Part shown: positions 1-5,916 of the stretch, one piece after another | Layout of the letters: each line of letters begins with the position of its first letter | Numbering within the stretch: position 1 is the stretch's first letter | Source of the DNA: Treponema sp. | GTDB lineage: Bacteria; Spirochaetota; Spirochaetia; Treponematales; Breznakiellaceae | NCBI GenBank assembly: GCA_031267115.1 | Contig: JAIRZS010000126.1 | Coordinates: forward strand, 1 to 6,039 | DNA length: 6,039 nt | Reading direction: 5' to 3' | Position numbers and translations under genes: made by a program | Notes under the pieces: generated by a model | What the model was told of the DNA's origin: nothing | Database searches by the model: none | The model's input: only the letters and a program-made list of their open reading frames with translations

Positions 1-162
1 GGGAGATTTCAGGGATTTACCCTGGGCCTCACGGTCCGGGTCCCCCTCGACCGTGAAGTTTTCGGCGCGGCGGGAAAAGCCGGGGAGTTGGGGCCCCTCC
101 CGCCGGGACAAACGGCGGGTGCACGGGCGATTGTAATCCTGTCGGGGCGGCTCAGATTTTAA
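1..162 (+). CDS. C-terminal end of an unidentified protein, possibly an outer-membrane beta-barrel (5' end outside window)
   Basis: Frame 1 of the plus strand is open from the first base to a TAA at 160-162 and gives 53 residues. No start codon is needed because the gene enters from the left. The peptide reads as two alternating-hydrophobicity stretches (GFTLGLTVRVPLDREVF and ARAIVILSGRLRF) joined by a Gly/Pro-rich loop, and it ends in Phe. A terminal amphipathic strand with a final aromatic residue is the usual signature of outer-membrane beta-barrel proteins, so a barrel C-terminus is my inference; the family itself cannot be named from so little. The gene converges on clpB and its stop overlaps the clpB stop by 4 nt. 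A minus-strand frame through the same bases is also open, but has no ATG or GTG start and reads less like a protein. Confidence 0.6.
   Translation, partial: GRFQGFTLGLTVRVPLDREVFGAAGKAGELGPLPPGQTAGARAIVILSGRLRF
99..119. other. 7-bp perfect inverted repeat (hairpin) downstream of clpB
   Basis: CCCGCCG at 99-105 pairs perfectly with CGGCGGG at 113-119 around a 7-nt loop. It lies about 40 nt past the clpB stop on the minus strand and inside the 3' end of the convergent partial gene. No T-run follows on either strand, so it is not a canonical intrinsic terminator. It might assist termination or protect mRNA ends, or it may simply be a by-product of GC-rich coding sequence. Confidence 0.3.
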
Positions 163-2807
163 GTCCGCTTAAACACAAGGCCACCCCCGTCTTCCCTGCC
201 CTTACCGGGCGGAACCGCATCCGCAGTAATGGTGTCGCCATCTTTGATGGTCCCGGCAATAATGGCTTTGGCCAGGGGATTTTCCAGTTCGGCCTGAATG
301 GTCCGCTTCAGGGGCCGGGCGCCAAAGAGGGGATCGTAGCCCCGTTCGGCAAGGAGATCTTTGGCGGCCCGGGTGAGGGTAAGGGTGATCTTCCGTCCGG
401 CAGCGAGTCTTGCGGCCAGGCGTTTGTACTGTATGTCCACAATCTTCCCGATCTCAGTTTTTCCGAGGCGGTCAAAGATCACCGTCTCGTCAATACGGTT
501 CAGGAATTCCGGGCGGAAGCTCTGTTTGAGGAGTTCCGTTAGTGAGGCGCGCAGATCTTCTTTTTTTTGGGCGGAAGGGTCCGGGCCGAACCCAAGGATC
601 AGGTCCGACCCGAGGTTGCTCGTCATGATGATGATCACGTTTTTGAAGTCCACGACCCTGCCCTGCCCGTCGGTGAGGCGGCCGTCGTCCAAAATCTGGA
701 GGAATACGTTGAACACTTCGGAGTGGGCCTTTTCGATTTCATCAAAAAGGATCACGCTGTAGGGCCGGCGGCGTACCGCTTCGGTGAGCTGGCCTCCCTG
801 TTCGTAACCCACATAACCGGGAGGCGCGCCGATAAGGCGGCTCACCGAATGTTTCTCGCCGTATTCGCTCATGTCGATACGGGTCAGGGCCTTCTCCTCG
901 TTAAAGAGGAATTCCGCCAGCGTTTTGGCGAGTTCGGTTTTGCCCACCCCGGTGGGCCCCAGGAACAGGAAGGAACCCAGGGGACGGCCCTCGTCGGAGA
1001 GCCCCGCCTTGTTCCGCCTGATGGCGTCCGCCACGGCCGCTACCGCCGCGCCCTGGCCCACCACCCGTTGTTCCAGTATCTTTTCCAGGTCCAGGTACTT
1101 TTGGAGTTCACCGGAAAGCATCTTCGACACCGGTATACCCGTCCATGTAGAGACCACCCCGGCGATGTCTTCCTCGCTTACCTCTTCCCGGAGCAGGGCG
1201 CCGCCCTGGGCGCCGGCGCCCTTGGCAGCCGCGTTTCGCTTCTCCTCCATTTGGGTAGTCAACAGGGTTAGTTTTCTCTGGGCTTCAGGAATTCTGCCGT
1301 GTTTTACTTCCGCCGCCTTGGTCAAATTCCCCTCCCGCTCATATTTGGTTTCTTCTATTTTTAGTTCCTCGATTTTCTGCTTGAGTTCCCTGATGCCCTG
1401 GATGTCCTTCTTTTCGCTCTCCCACCGGGCTTTCATGGCGTCCCGCTCGGCGGCGGTATCGGCGATTTCCTTTTCCAGTTTTCCAAGCCTTTCCCTGGAA
1501 GACTCGTCCGCTTCCCGGGCCAGGGCCTGCTTTTCGATGGAAAGCTGCAACAGTTTCCGTTCCAGCTTGTCCAGTTCCGTGGGCCGGCTGTCCAGTTCCA
1601 TCTTGAGCCGGCTGGCCGCCTCGTCCACCAGGTCTATGGCCTTGTCCGGAAGGAAACGGCTCGTGATGTACCGGTCCGACAGCGTTGCCGCCGCCACCAG
1701 CGCCTCGTCTTTGATGCGGACCCCGTGATGTACCTCGTAGCGTTCCTGCAAACCCCGAAGGATGGCAATAGTGTCCTCCACCGAAGGCTCCGCGGTGTAG
1801 ACTTGCTGAAACCGCCGCTCCAGAGCCGCGTCCTTCTCTATATGTTTCCGGTACTCGTCCAGGGTCGTAGCCCCTATACACCGGAGTTCCCCCCGCGCCA
1901 GGGCGGGCTTTAATAAATTGGAAGCATCGGTAGCGCCCTCGGCGGCCCCGGCTCCGACCAGCGTGTGAAGTTCGTCGATAAAAAGGATGATCTTCCCGTC
2001 GGAAGCCTGCACCTCGTGGATCACCGCCTTGAGGCGCTCCTCGAACTCTCCCCGGAACTTCGCCCCGGCCACCAGCGCGCCCAAGTCCAGGGCCAGCAGT
2101 TTCTTTCCCTTGAGCCCTTCGGGTACATCCCCGGCTACGATGCGCCGCGCAAGCCCTTCGACAATGGCCGTTTTTCCGACCCCCGGCTCCCCGATAAGGA
2201 CCGGGTTGTTCTTGGTCCGCCGGGACAGGACCTGCATCACCCGGCGAATCTCCTCGTCCCGGCCTATCACGGGATCAAGCTTTTCCTGCCGCGCCAAAGC
2301 GGTAAGATCCCGGCAGTATTTGTCCAGAACCTGGTATTTCCCCTCCGGGCTCTGATCCGTTACGCGGGTATTTCCCCGGACCTGCTTCAGCGCGCCGAGT
2401 ATGGCGTTTTTGGTTACTCCCGCCTTTTTGAGCAGCTCCGAGGTCTTCCCTTCCCCGGCGGCAATAGCGATAAGGATATGCTCGGTAGAAATGTAGTCGT
2501 CTTTAAGGGACGCGGCTTCGGCTTCGGCCTTGGCCAAAACCTTGGATGCGGCGGAAGAGAAGTAAAGCTGCGCCGCCTCGCCGTAGACTTTGGGGCTTTC
2601 CCCGGCCAGGGCCCCGGCGTCCCTGATGAGTTTGTCCGCATCCGCGCCCACCCGCTCAACAAGGGGCCGGGTTATCCCGCCTTCCTGCCTGAGCAAAGCC
2701 AGCAGGAGGTGTTCAACATCGATCTGGGAATGATCTTCTTTTTGCGCGATTGCGGAAGCGTCATTCAGCGTTTCCTGCGCTTTTATTGTAAATTTTTCAT
2801 AATCCAT
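159..2807 (-). CDS. clpB: ATP-dependent chaperone/disaggregase ClpB
   Basis: This encodes a complete 882-residue ClpB (Hsp104 family), a cytoplasmic hexameric AAA+ machine that pulls polypeptides out of aggregates together with DnaK/DnaJ/GrpE. Domains in order: ClpN repeats (about 1-145); NBD1 with Walker A GEPGVGKT (206-213), Walker B IILFIDE (D278, E279), pore loop GAKFRGEFEERL (249-260), sensor T315 and arginine fingers R331/R332; a long coiled-coil M domain (about 400-525), which distinguishes ClpB from ClpA/ClpC; an Ala/Gly-rich link (526-537); and NBD2 with Walker A GPTGVGKT (617-624), pore loop GYVGYEQGG (664-672), Walker B ILFDE (D689, E690), N731, arginine finger R771 and sensor 2 GAR (829-831). 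It is slightly longer than E. coli ClpB (857 aa), with extra residues between the M domain and NBD2 and in a Gly-rich C-terminal tail. The pore-loop aromatic is Phe251 where E. coli has Tyr. The ATG start matches the family N-terminus, but no strong Shine-Dalgarno precedes it. All catalytic residues are present. Confidence 0.98.
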   Translation of the reverse strand: MDYEKFTIKAQETLNDASAIAQKEDHSQIDVEHLLLALLRQEGGITRPLVERVGADADKLIRDAGALAGESPKVYGEAAQLYFSSAASKVLAKAEAEAASLKDDYISTEHILIAIAAGEGKTSELLKKAGVTKNAILGALKQVRGNTRVTDQSPEGKYQVLDKYCRDLTALARQEKLDPVIGRDEEIRRVMQVLSRRTKNNPVLIGEPGVGKTAIVEGLARRIVAGDVPEGLKGKKLLALDLGALVAGAKFRGEFEERLKAVIHEVQASDGKIILFIDELHTLVGAGAAEGATDASNLLKPALARGELRCIGATTLDEYRKHIEKDAALERRFQQVYTAEPSVEDTIAILRGLQERYEVHHGVRIKDEALVAAATLSDRYITSRFLPDKAIDLVDEAASRLKMELDSRPTELDKLERKLLQLSIEKQALAREADESSRERLGKLEKEIADTAAERDAMKARWESEKKDIQGIRELKQKIEELKIEETKYEREGNLTKAAEVKHGRIPEAQRKLTLLTTQMEEKRNAAAKGAGAQGGALLREEVSEEDIAGVVSTWTGIPVSKMLSGELQKYLDLEKILEQRVVGQGAAVAAVADAIRRNKAGLSDEGRPLGSFLFLGPTGVGKTELAKTLAEFLFNEEKALTRIDMSEYGEKHSVSRLIGAPPGYVGYEQGGQLTEAVRRRPYSVILFDEIEKAHSEVFNVFLQILDDGRLTDGQGRVVDFKNVIIIMTSNLGSDLILGFGPDPSAQKKEDLRASLTELLKQSFRPEFLNRIDETVIFDRLGKTEIGKIVDIQYKRLAARLAAGRKITLTLTRAAKDLLAERGYDPLFGARPLKRTIQAELENPLAKAIIAGTIKDGDTITADAVPPGKGREDGGGLVFKRT

Positions 2808-2827
2808 ACTTATAAAATAAAAAAATT

Positions 2828-2833
2828 ATTATA
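2828..2833 (-). promoter_or_regulatory. -10 element (TATAAT) for clpB
   Basis: On the minus strand the sequence reads TATAAT, a perfect sigma-70 -10 hexamer, in an AT-rich block. The predicted transcript would start near 2821 and leave a leader of only about 14 nt before the ATG at 2807. No good -35 hexamer stands 16-19 bp upstream; TATGCT or TTATGC near 2851-2857 is the nearest. No CIRCE repeat (TTAGCACTC-N9-GAGTGCTAA, the HrcA operator of many heat-shock genes) was seen in 2808-3032, and no sigma-32-type -10 (CCCCAT) either. Confidence 0.4.
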
Positions 2834-2872
2834 GAAATGGCAAGCGGCGGAGCATAAGAAAAGGCAGGAAAA

Positions 2873-2889
2873 GGCGCCAATTGCGCAAT
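2873..2889. promoter_or_regulatory. Adjacent palindromes GGCGCC and ATTGCGCAAT in the clpB/lipoprotein divergent region
   Basis: GGCGCC (2873-2878) is followed after one base by the perfect 10-bp palindrome ATTGCGCAAT (2880-2889). They lie about 40-60 bp upstream of the clpB -10 and about 70 bp upstream of the opposite -35, where an operator for a dimeric regulator could act. I do not recognise the site as belonging to a known regulator, and short palindromes occur by chance. Confidence 0.2.
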
Positions 2890-2956
2890 ATCCCTATCTG
2901 CCGGCGTAACTCCATGGTGAAAATTCGCGTCTATGAGTTTATCCCCTTGCGCGGCA

Positions 2957-2986
2957 TTGACGCTAAAGCGAAAACCCGGCTATAGT
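2957..2986 (+). promoter_or_regulatory. Sigma-70-type promoter driving the lipoprotein gene
   Basis: TTGACG (2957-2962) and TATAGT (2981-2986) are near-consensus -35 and -10 hexamers with an 18-bp spacer. Transcription would begin near 2993, about 40 nt ahead of the strong ribosome binding site and ATG at 3020-3035. No other convincing plus-strand promoter was found in the intergenic region. This argues that the gene is meant to be translated from the ATG at 3033 and not from the weak downstream TTG. Confidence 0.6.
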
Positions 2987-3019
2987 TTCTTTGGATTTTT
3001 TGTAGTTTTCTATTATGGT

Positions 3020-3035
3020 AAGGAGGCAGTCAATG
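3020..3035 (+). promoter_or_regulatory. Strong ribosome binding site and ATG of the lipoprotein locus
   Basis: AAGGAGG (3020-3026) is a near-perfect Shine-Dalgarno sequence, 6 nt before ATG (3033-3035). This is by far the best initiation signal on the plus strand of the window. An earlier in-frame ATG at 3015 has no Shine-Dalgarno in front of it. The signal peptide sequence of the big lipoprotein, however, lies in a different frame more than 130 bp downstream. Confidence 0.65.
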
Positions 3036-3161
3036 AAACGATGCCGAACCCTGACGGGCGAAAAAAGCCCCGGGAGCATGGCGCCCCGCGCACGCGGAAC
3101 ACACGCTCATAATTCCTTGTATAGTAAAGACTTAGCTACCCCTCCCCCCCCCACGAGGTAA
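3033..3161 (+). CDS. 42-codon leader reading frame from the strong start, ending just after the C tract (out-of-frame 5' piece of the lipoprotein gene)
   Basis: Translation from the well-supported ATG at 3033 gives a 42-residue basic, Pro-ending peptide (MKRCRTLTGEKS... to ...DLATPPPPTR) and stops at TAA 3159-3161. It shows no hydrophobic segment and no family I recognise. The frame runs through a nine-C tract near its end. One C fewer (or two more) would avoid the stop and enter the lipoprotein frame with no intervening stop; one C more would end the peptide in HEVIR at the TAA at 3167 (9-C numbering). I read it as the displaced 5' end of the large gene and not as an independent gene, though a regulatory leader peptide cannot be excluded. 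Confidence 0.4.
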   Translation: MKRCRTLTGEKSPGSMAPRARGTHAHNSLYSKDLATPPPPTR

Positions 3162-3172
3162 TTCGCTAAAAC
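3040..3172 (+). mobile_element. Candidate 133-bp insertion splitting the signal-peptide coding sequence
   Basis: The start region reads ATG-AAAC (3033-3039). A second AAAC stands at 3169-3172, immediately before AAGCTG. If the intervening copy is removed (3040-3172, 133 bp), the strong ATG joins directly to a peptide that starts MKQAVFSRVLG, continues with the hydrophobic core TLVLVLALM and ends in the lipobox VTAC, which is an ideal lipoprotein signal. The segment contains a GC-rich inverted repeat (CCGCG at 3086-3090, CGCGG at 3093-3097), a TATAGT at 3120-3125 and the nine-C tract. I see no convincing terminal inverted repeats and no transposase, so it would have to be a MITE-like or other small dispersed element, with AAAC as a possible 4-bp target duplication. 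This is an inference from the repaired junction. Confidence 0.4.
3144..3152 (+). repeat. Nine-C homopolymer tract (candidate phase-variation switch)
   Basis: Nine consecutive C residues, preceded by CCCCT (3139-3143), make a very C-rich stretch. It lies between the strong ATG at 3033 and the lipoprotein signal peptide. The two are offset by one base at the present length; eight or eleven Cs would fuse them without a stop codon. Homopolymeric G/C tracts of this length slip during replication and control surface antigens in several pathogens, including Treponema pallidum (poly-G tracts near tpr genes). The tract itself is certain; the switching role is inferred. Confidence 0.6.
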
Positions 3173-3210
3173 AAGCTGTTTTTTCTCGTGTCCTGGGGGC
3201 GGCCGGAACT

Positions 3211-5916
3211 TTGGTCCTGGTGCTGGCCTTGATGGTTACCGCCTGCCAGAACCCCGTCTCCGACACCCCTGCCACCGGGGAACTAACCGGGACCGTTACC
3301 ATCGAAGGAACCGCCGCGGTCGGCCAAACCCTGACGGCAAACACCATCGCCCTAGGCGGGGACGGGGCTATTTCCTACCAGTGGTTTTTGGCCGGCCAGC
3401 CCATTTCCGGCGAGACCAGGGAGAACTATCTCGTTAAAGCAACTGACGAGGGCAAAACCATCAACGTGCGGGTTACCCGCGCCGGGTACAACGGCAGCGT
3501 AACCAGCGTTGCTGTCGGCCCGGTAACCGCCCAAACCTCCCCGTTAACCGGAACCGTTACCATTGACGGAACTCCCAAAACAGGGCAATTCCTGACGGCA
3601 AACACCACCGCCTTGGGCGGGAGCGGGACCATTTTATACCAGTGGCTCCGGGGCAGTACGGACATTCCCGGCGCGACCGGCGTAAGCTATGAGTTGACCG
3701 CGGCCGACGAAGGCAGCGCCATCAGCGTGCGGGTTACCCGGGCCGGTAACAGCGGCAGCGTAATTGGCGGCCCCACGGCGGCGGTTGTCGACGGCCGCCC
3801 CGCGTTAAGCGGAACCGTTGTCATTAACGGAACCGCCGTGATCGGCCAAACCCTGACGGCAAACACCGGCAATCTGGGCGGGACCGGGGAGATTTCCTAC
3901 CAGTGGCTCCGGGGCAGTACGGAGATTTCCGGCGCGGCCGGCGCAATCTATAAAGTTGCCGAAGCCGACGTTGGCAGTACCATCAAGGTACGGGTTACCC
4001 GCGCCGGTAACAGCGGCAGCGTAACCAGCGCGGCTACCGGTACGGTAAGCAAGGAGGTATCCACCTCCACGACCAACGCCCAATATCTTGCGATGCTACA
4101 GAGCCTCGGCGTGAACACCACCACCCCCGACCTTCCGGTGGCGCCTAACGGACAGCCCTACGATCCCCAGACATCCTCACCAGGGCCATCCGCGTCACGG
4201 GCGCGGGCTGTGTCGAGTTCGAGTGGTCCCGAGCGGAGCCTGGGCCCCCTGGGGAAGATCTATTCCCAGCCCAAGCGGGAAATCTTTGTGGCGGGGTATG
4301 TCATTAACGGCAAGAACCACGCCTTGTTTGAGGATTTCGAGAATTCGACCTTGGATCGTATCGGGCAGGACATCAAAGAAGATACCGGCTGGGCGGGGGG
4401 AACCGAAAGCACCCGTAATCTGCGTAAATCCGTTGCCGCGGACCTGGACGGGATAGACGAGGTGGTTATCGCCGTTATAAAGGACGACAAGATGCTGGTC
4501 TACAAAGGGGTATACAATGGCGGCAACTTTACCATTGCCTCGCCCATTGAATTTTCCCTGCCTGAAACGGCTGGGCAGATGCTGCCGACTGACTCCTCGA
4601 ATCTGCCGTTTATCGGCTGGACGCTTATCAGCGCGGACCTGAACGGGGACGGCAAGCAGGAATGTATCCTCACCCTGCCCGGCTACCCCGGGGCTTATAT
4701 GTATGTTCTGGATAATAACCTGGCGATAACCCAAATACACCTTGGCCCATACTACCCATCTGGTATTCCTTCCGGGCATAGGTGGTTCCCTATGGTAACC
4801 GCGGCGGATTATGATCAGGACGGCAAGGACGAACTATGCCTCACGATCGGCGTGAATGAACCCAATTTTAACGCGCGCTATTATATTCTGGACTACAATG
4901 TCGCTGGTTTCACAACATTGTCCGAGAATGTTATTACCTCCGGTAGCTTCGGCCTGAAAATGGCCAGGGTTATGGCAGGCGATTTTACCGGAGACGGACT
5001 GCCCGACACGGTTTTTTACGGCACGAGGAATAGTGATAACAATCAAAGGGTAGTGATGCTCTTACAAACCCACCTGAACAGCGCCTTTGAACCGGTCTTT
5101 ACCTGGGTAGACTCGGCGAGCAGAACCTTTCCCGATACCCAGCTTATACCCCAATCAGCGGTTGGGGATGTGAACGGAGACAGGAAAGCCGATTTCATCG
5201 CCGACAACCGTCTCTATACGCTCAATTCCTCCAATCAATTTGAGCAGATATCCGGTACCACTTCCTGTTTTGTGTATAACTATAACGGCGGTATGTACGA
5301 AGTCGTGATCGGAGACGTTACCGGCGACCGGAAAGACGATGTGGTGTTTTTCTGCGGAAGCGGCAATATAGAGATCTATTATTACGCCAACGGAGCATAT
5401 ACCTCCGTCCAAAAGAATATCGGAAGCAATTCCTACTCGGAAACCGGCTGCCTGCCCAACGTGGACAAGGACAGCTTCATCCTGCGGGACACGGGAAACC
5501 GGGAACTCCTCTTTTCCGACCCCCACGTCATCGCGGTCCTCGCCTCCGCTCCCTACTACGCGGGAATAAACGAAGACGGAAACGGCGGCACCTATTTCGG
5601 CTACACCAAAGGTTCCAGCTCAGGCTCCAGCAACAGCTTCGACTTTTCCGTGGGCTCGTCGATAGGCTTTGATTTAGAGGATCCGTTCGGGATTTCGGGA
5701 GTGGAAGTCGAAGCTTCCATGAAGAACAGCTTTTCCTGGGCCCAGTCGGAGTCCAGAGACATACAGGAGTCCTGGGGCTGGAACAATGTGCTCGCCCAGG
5801 ACCTGGTGATCTTTACCGCCATCCCCTTTGACGTGTATTACTACGAGGTCCTGGTCCCGCCGGACGGCGGCAACAGAGAAAAAAGGAGGCGTCGTCACCG
5901 TCAGCGTGCCCCGTAA
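3211..5916 (+). CDS. Large Ig-repeat / FG-GAP beta-propeller lipoprotein (surface adhesin-like), frame-disrupted at both ends
   Basis: The longest uninterrupted frame begins at a TTG (3211) with no ribosome binding site and gives 901 residues. In-frame sequence upstream, back to about 3166, completes a lipoprotein signal peptide with Lys and Arg in the n-region, so the TTG is unlikely to be the native start. The lipobox is VTAC, making Cys12 (TTG numbering) the lipidated residue. Three Ig-like repeats follow (25-107, 112-193, 199-280; 87-residue period), then a Ser/Pro-rich linker (about 281-350), then an FG-GAP/VCBS beta-propeller (about 407-762) with DxDG-type loops at 411, 476, 533, 591, 653 and 702. 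A C-terminal domain (about 768-885) has alternating Ser/hydrophobic strands and is rich in Tyr and Trp. The last residues (REKRRRRHRQRAP) are a frameshift artefact of the A6 tract. The protein is probably anchored in the outer membrane and binds ligand, matrix or host surface; the ligand is unknown. It could instead be a pseudogene. Confidence 0.8.
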   Translation: MVLVLALMVTACQNPVSDTPATGELTGTVTIEGTAAVGQTLTANTIALGGDGAISYQWFLAGQPISGETRENYLVKATDEGKTINVRVTRAGYNGSVTSVAVGPVTAQTSPLTGTVTIDGTPKTGQFLTANTTALGGSGTILYQWLRGSTDIPGATGVSYELTAADEGSAISVRVTRAGNSGSVIGGPTAAVVDGRPALSGTVVINGTAVIGQTLTANTGNLGGTGEISYQWLRGSTEISGAAGAIYKVAEADVGSTIKVRVTRAGNSGSVTSAATGTVSKEVSTSTTNAQYLAMLQSLGVNTTTPDLPVAPNGQPYDPQTSSPGPSASRARAVSSSSGPERSLGPLGKIYSQPKREIFVAGYVINGKNHALFEDFENSTLDRIGQDIKEDTGWAGGTESTRNLRKSVAADLDGIDEVVIAVIKDDKMLVYKGVYNGGNFTIASPIEFSLPETAGQMLPTDSSNLPFIGWTLISADLNGDGKQECILTLPGYPGAYMYVLDNNLAITQIHLGPYYPSGIPSGHRWFPMVTAADYDQDGKDELCLTIGVNEPNFNARYYILDYNVAGFTTLSENVITSGSFGLKMARVMAGDFTGDGLPDTVFYGTRNSDNNQRVVMLLQTHLNSAFEPVFTWVDSASRTFPDTQLIPQSAVGDVNGDRKADFIADNRLYTLNSSNQFEQISGTTSCFVYNYNGGMYEVVIGDVTGDRKDDVVFFCGSGNIEIYYYANGAYTSVQKNIGSNSYSETGCLPNVDKDSFILRDTGNRELLFSDPHVIAVLASAPYYAGINEDGNGGTYFGYTKGSSSGSSNSFDFSVGSSIGFDLEDPFGISGVEVEASMKNSFSWAQSESRDIQESWGWNNVLAQDLVIFTAIPFDVYYYEVLVPPDGGNREKRRRRHRQRAP
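3283..4050 (+). repeat. Three tandem 261-bp repeats encoding Ig-like domains
   Basis: Units begin at 3283, 3544 and 3805, exactly 261 bp (87 codons) apart. Each encodes a domain that opens L(T/S)GTV, carries GQ.LTANT..LGG.G, a central YQW, and ends VRVTRAG..GSV. Exact nucleotide blocks keep the same register: 25 bp at 3321-3345 and 3843-3867, 26 bp at 3637-3662 and 3898-3923, and 22 bp at 3742-3763 and 4003-4024. Because the unit is a whole number of codons, recombination between copies would add or remove one domain without changing frame. The domains probably act as a rigid stalk lifting the propeller off the membrane. Confidence 0.85.
4429..5496 (+). other. FG-GAP/VCBS beta-propeller region of the lipoprotein
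   Basis: Six clear calcium-loop repeats of the integrin-alpha type are seen, in order: ADLDGIDE, ADLNGDGKQE, ADYDQDGKDE, GDFTGDGLPD, GDVNGDRKAD and GDVTGDRKDD. A seventh degenerate one (NVDKDSFIL) follows. Each is followed by a short hydrophobic strand such as VVIAV, CILTL or VVFF. Spacing is about 50-65 residues, as expected for successive propeller blades, so a seven-bladed fold is likely. In this family the Asp-rich loops bind Ca2+. The middle copies keep all acidic positions and the last one has lost them. Confidence 0.8.
5879..5884 (+). repeat. Six-A tract at the 3' frameshift
   Basis: The A run lies where the lipoprotein leaves its natural frame. With six A the frame goes into a basic tail and stops at 5914-5916. 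With five A, GAA-AAA-GGA-GGC reads on into clearly coding sequence to the window edge. A Shine-Dalgarno-like AAGGAGG (5883-5889) overlaps the end of the run. The change may be a mutation, slippage or a sequencing error. Confidence 0.6.

Noticed and set aside
1..111. Minus-strand open frame running off the left edge, with a possible TTG at 109-111, as a gene downstream of clpB
   Set aside because: There is no ATG or GTG, only a TTG without a clear ribosome binding site, and the plus-strand frame through the same bases looks far more protein-like.
99..119. Intrinsic terminator for clpB
   Set aside because: The 7-bp hairpin is perfect, but no T-rich run follows it in the minus-strand direction.
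361..1728. Long plus-strand open frames opposite clpB (for example 567-1271 and 871-1728)
   Set aside because: They lie antisense to a fully conserved clpB and translate to low-complexity Ser/Arg- or Gly/Pro-rich peptides. They are GC-driven shadows.
1965..2834. A 289-codon plus-strand frame antisense to the 5' part of clpB
   Set aside because: It is entirely opposite conserved clpB codons and shows no domain or plausible ribosome binding site.
3211..3213. TTG at 3211 as the genuine start of the lipoprotein
   Set aside because: It has no Shine-Dalgarno, and it would cut off the positively charged n-region (LKQAVFSR) encoded in frame just upstream.
5879..5889. Programmed ribosomal frameshift of the dnaX type at the A6-G run
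   Set aside because: The required shift is +1, not the -1 typical of A-AAA-AAG sites, and the Shine-Dalgarno-like motif lies after the slip site, not before it.
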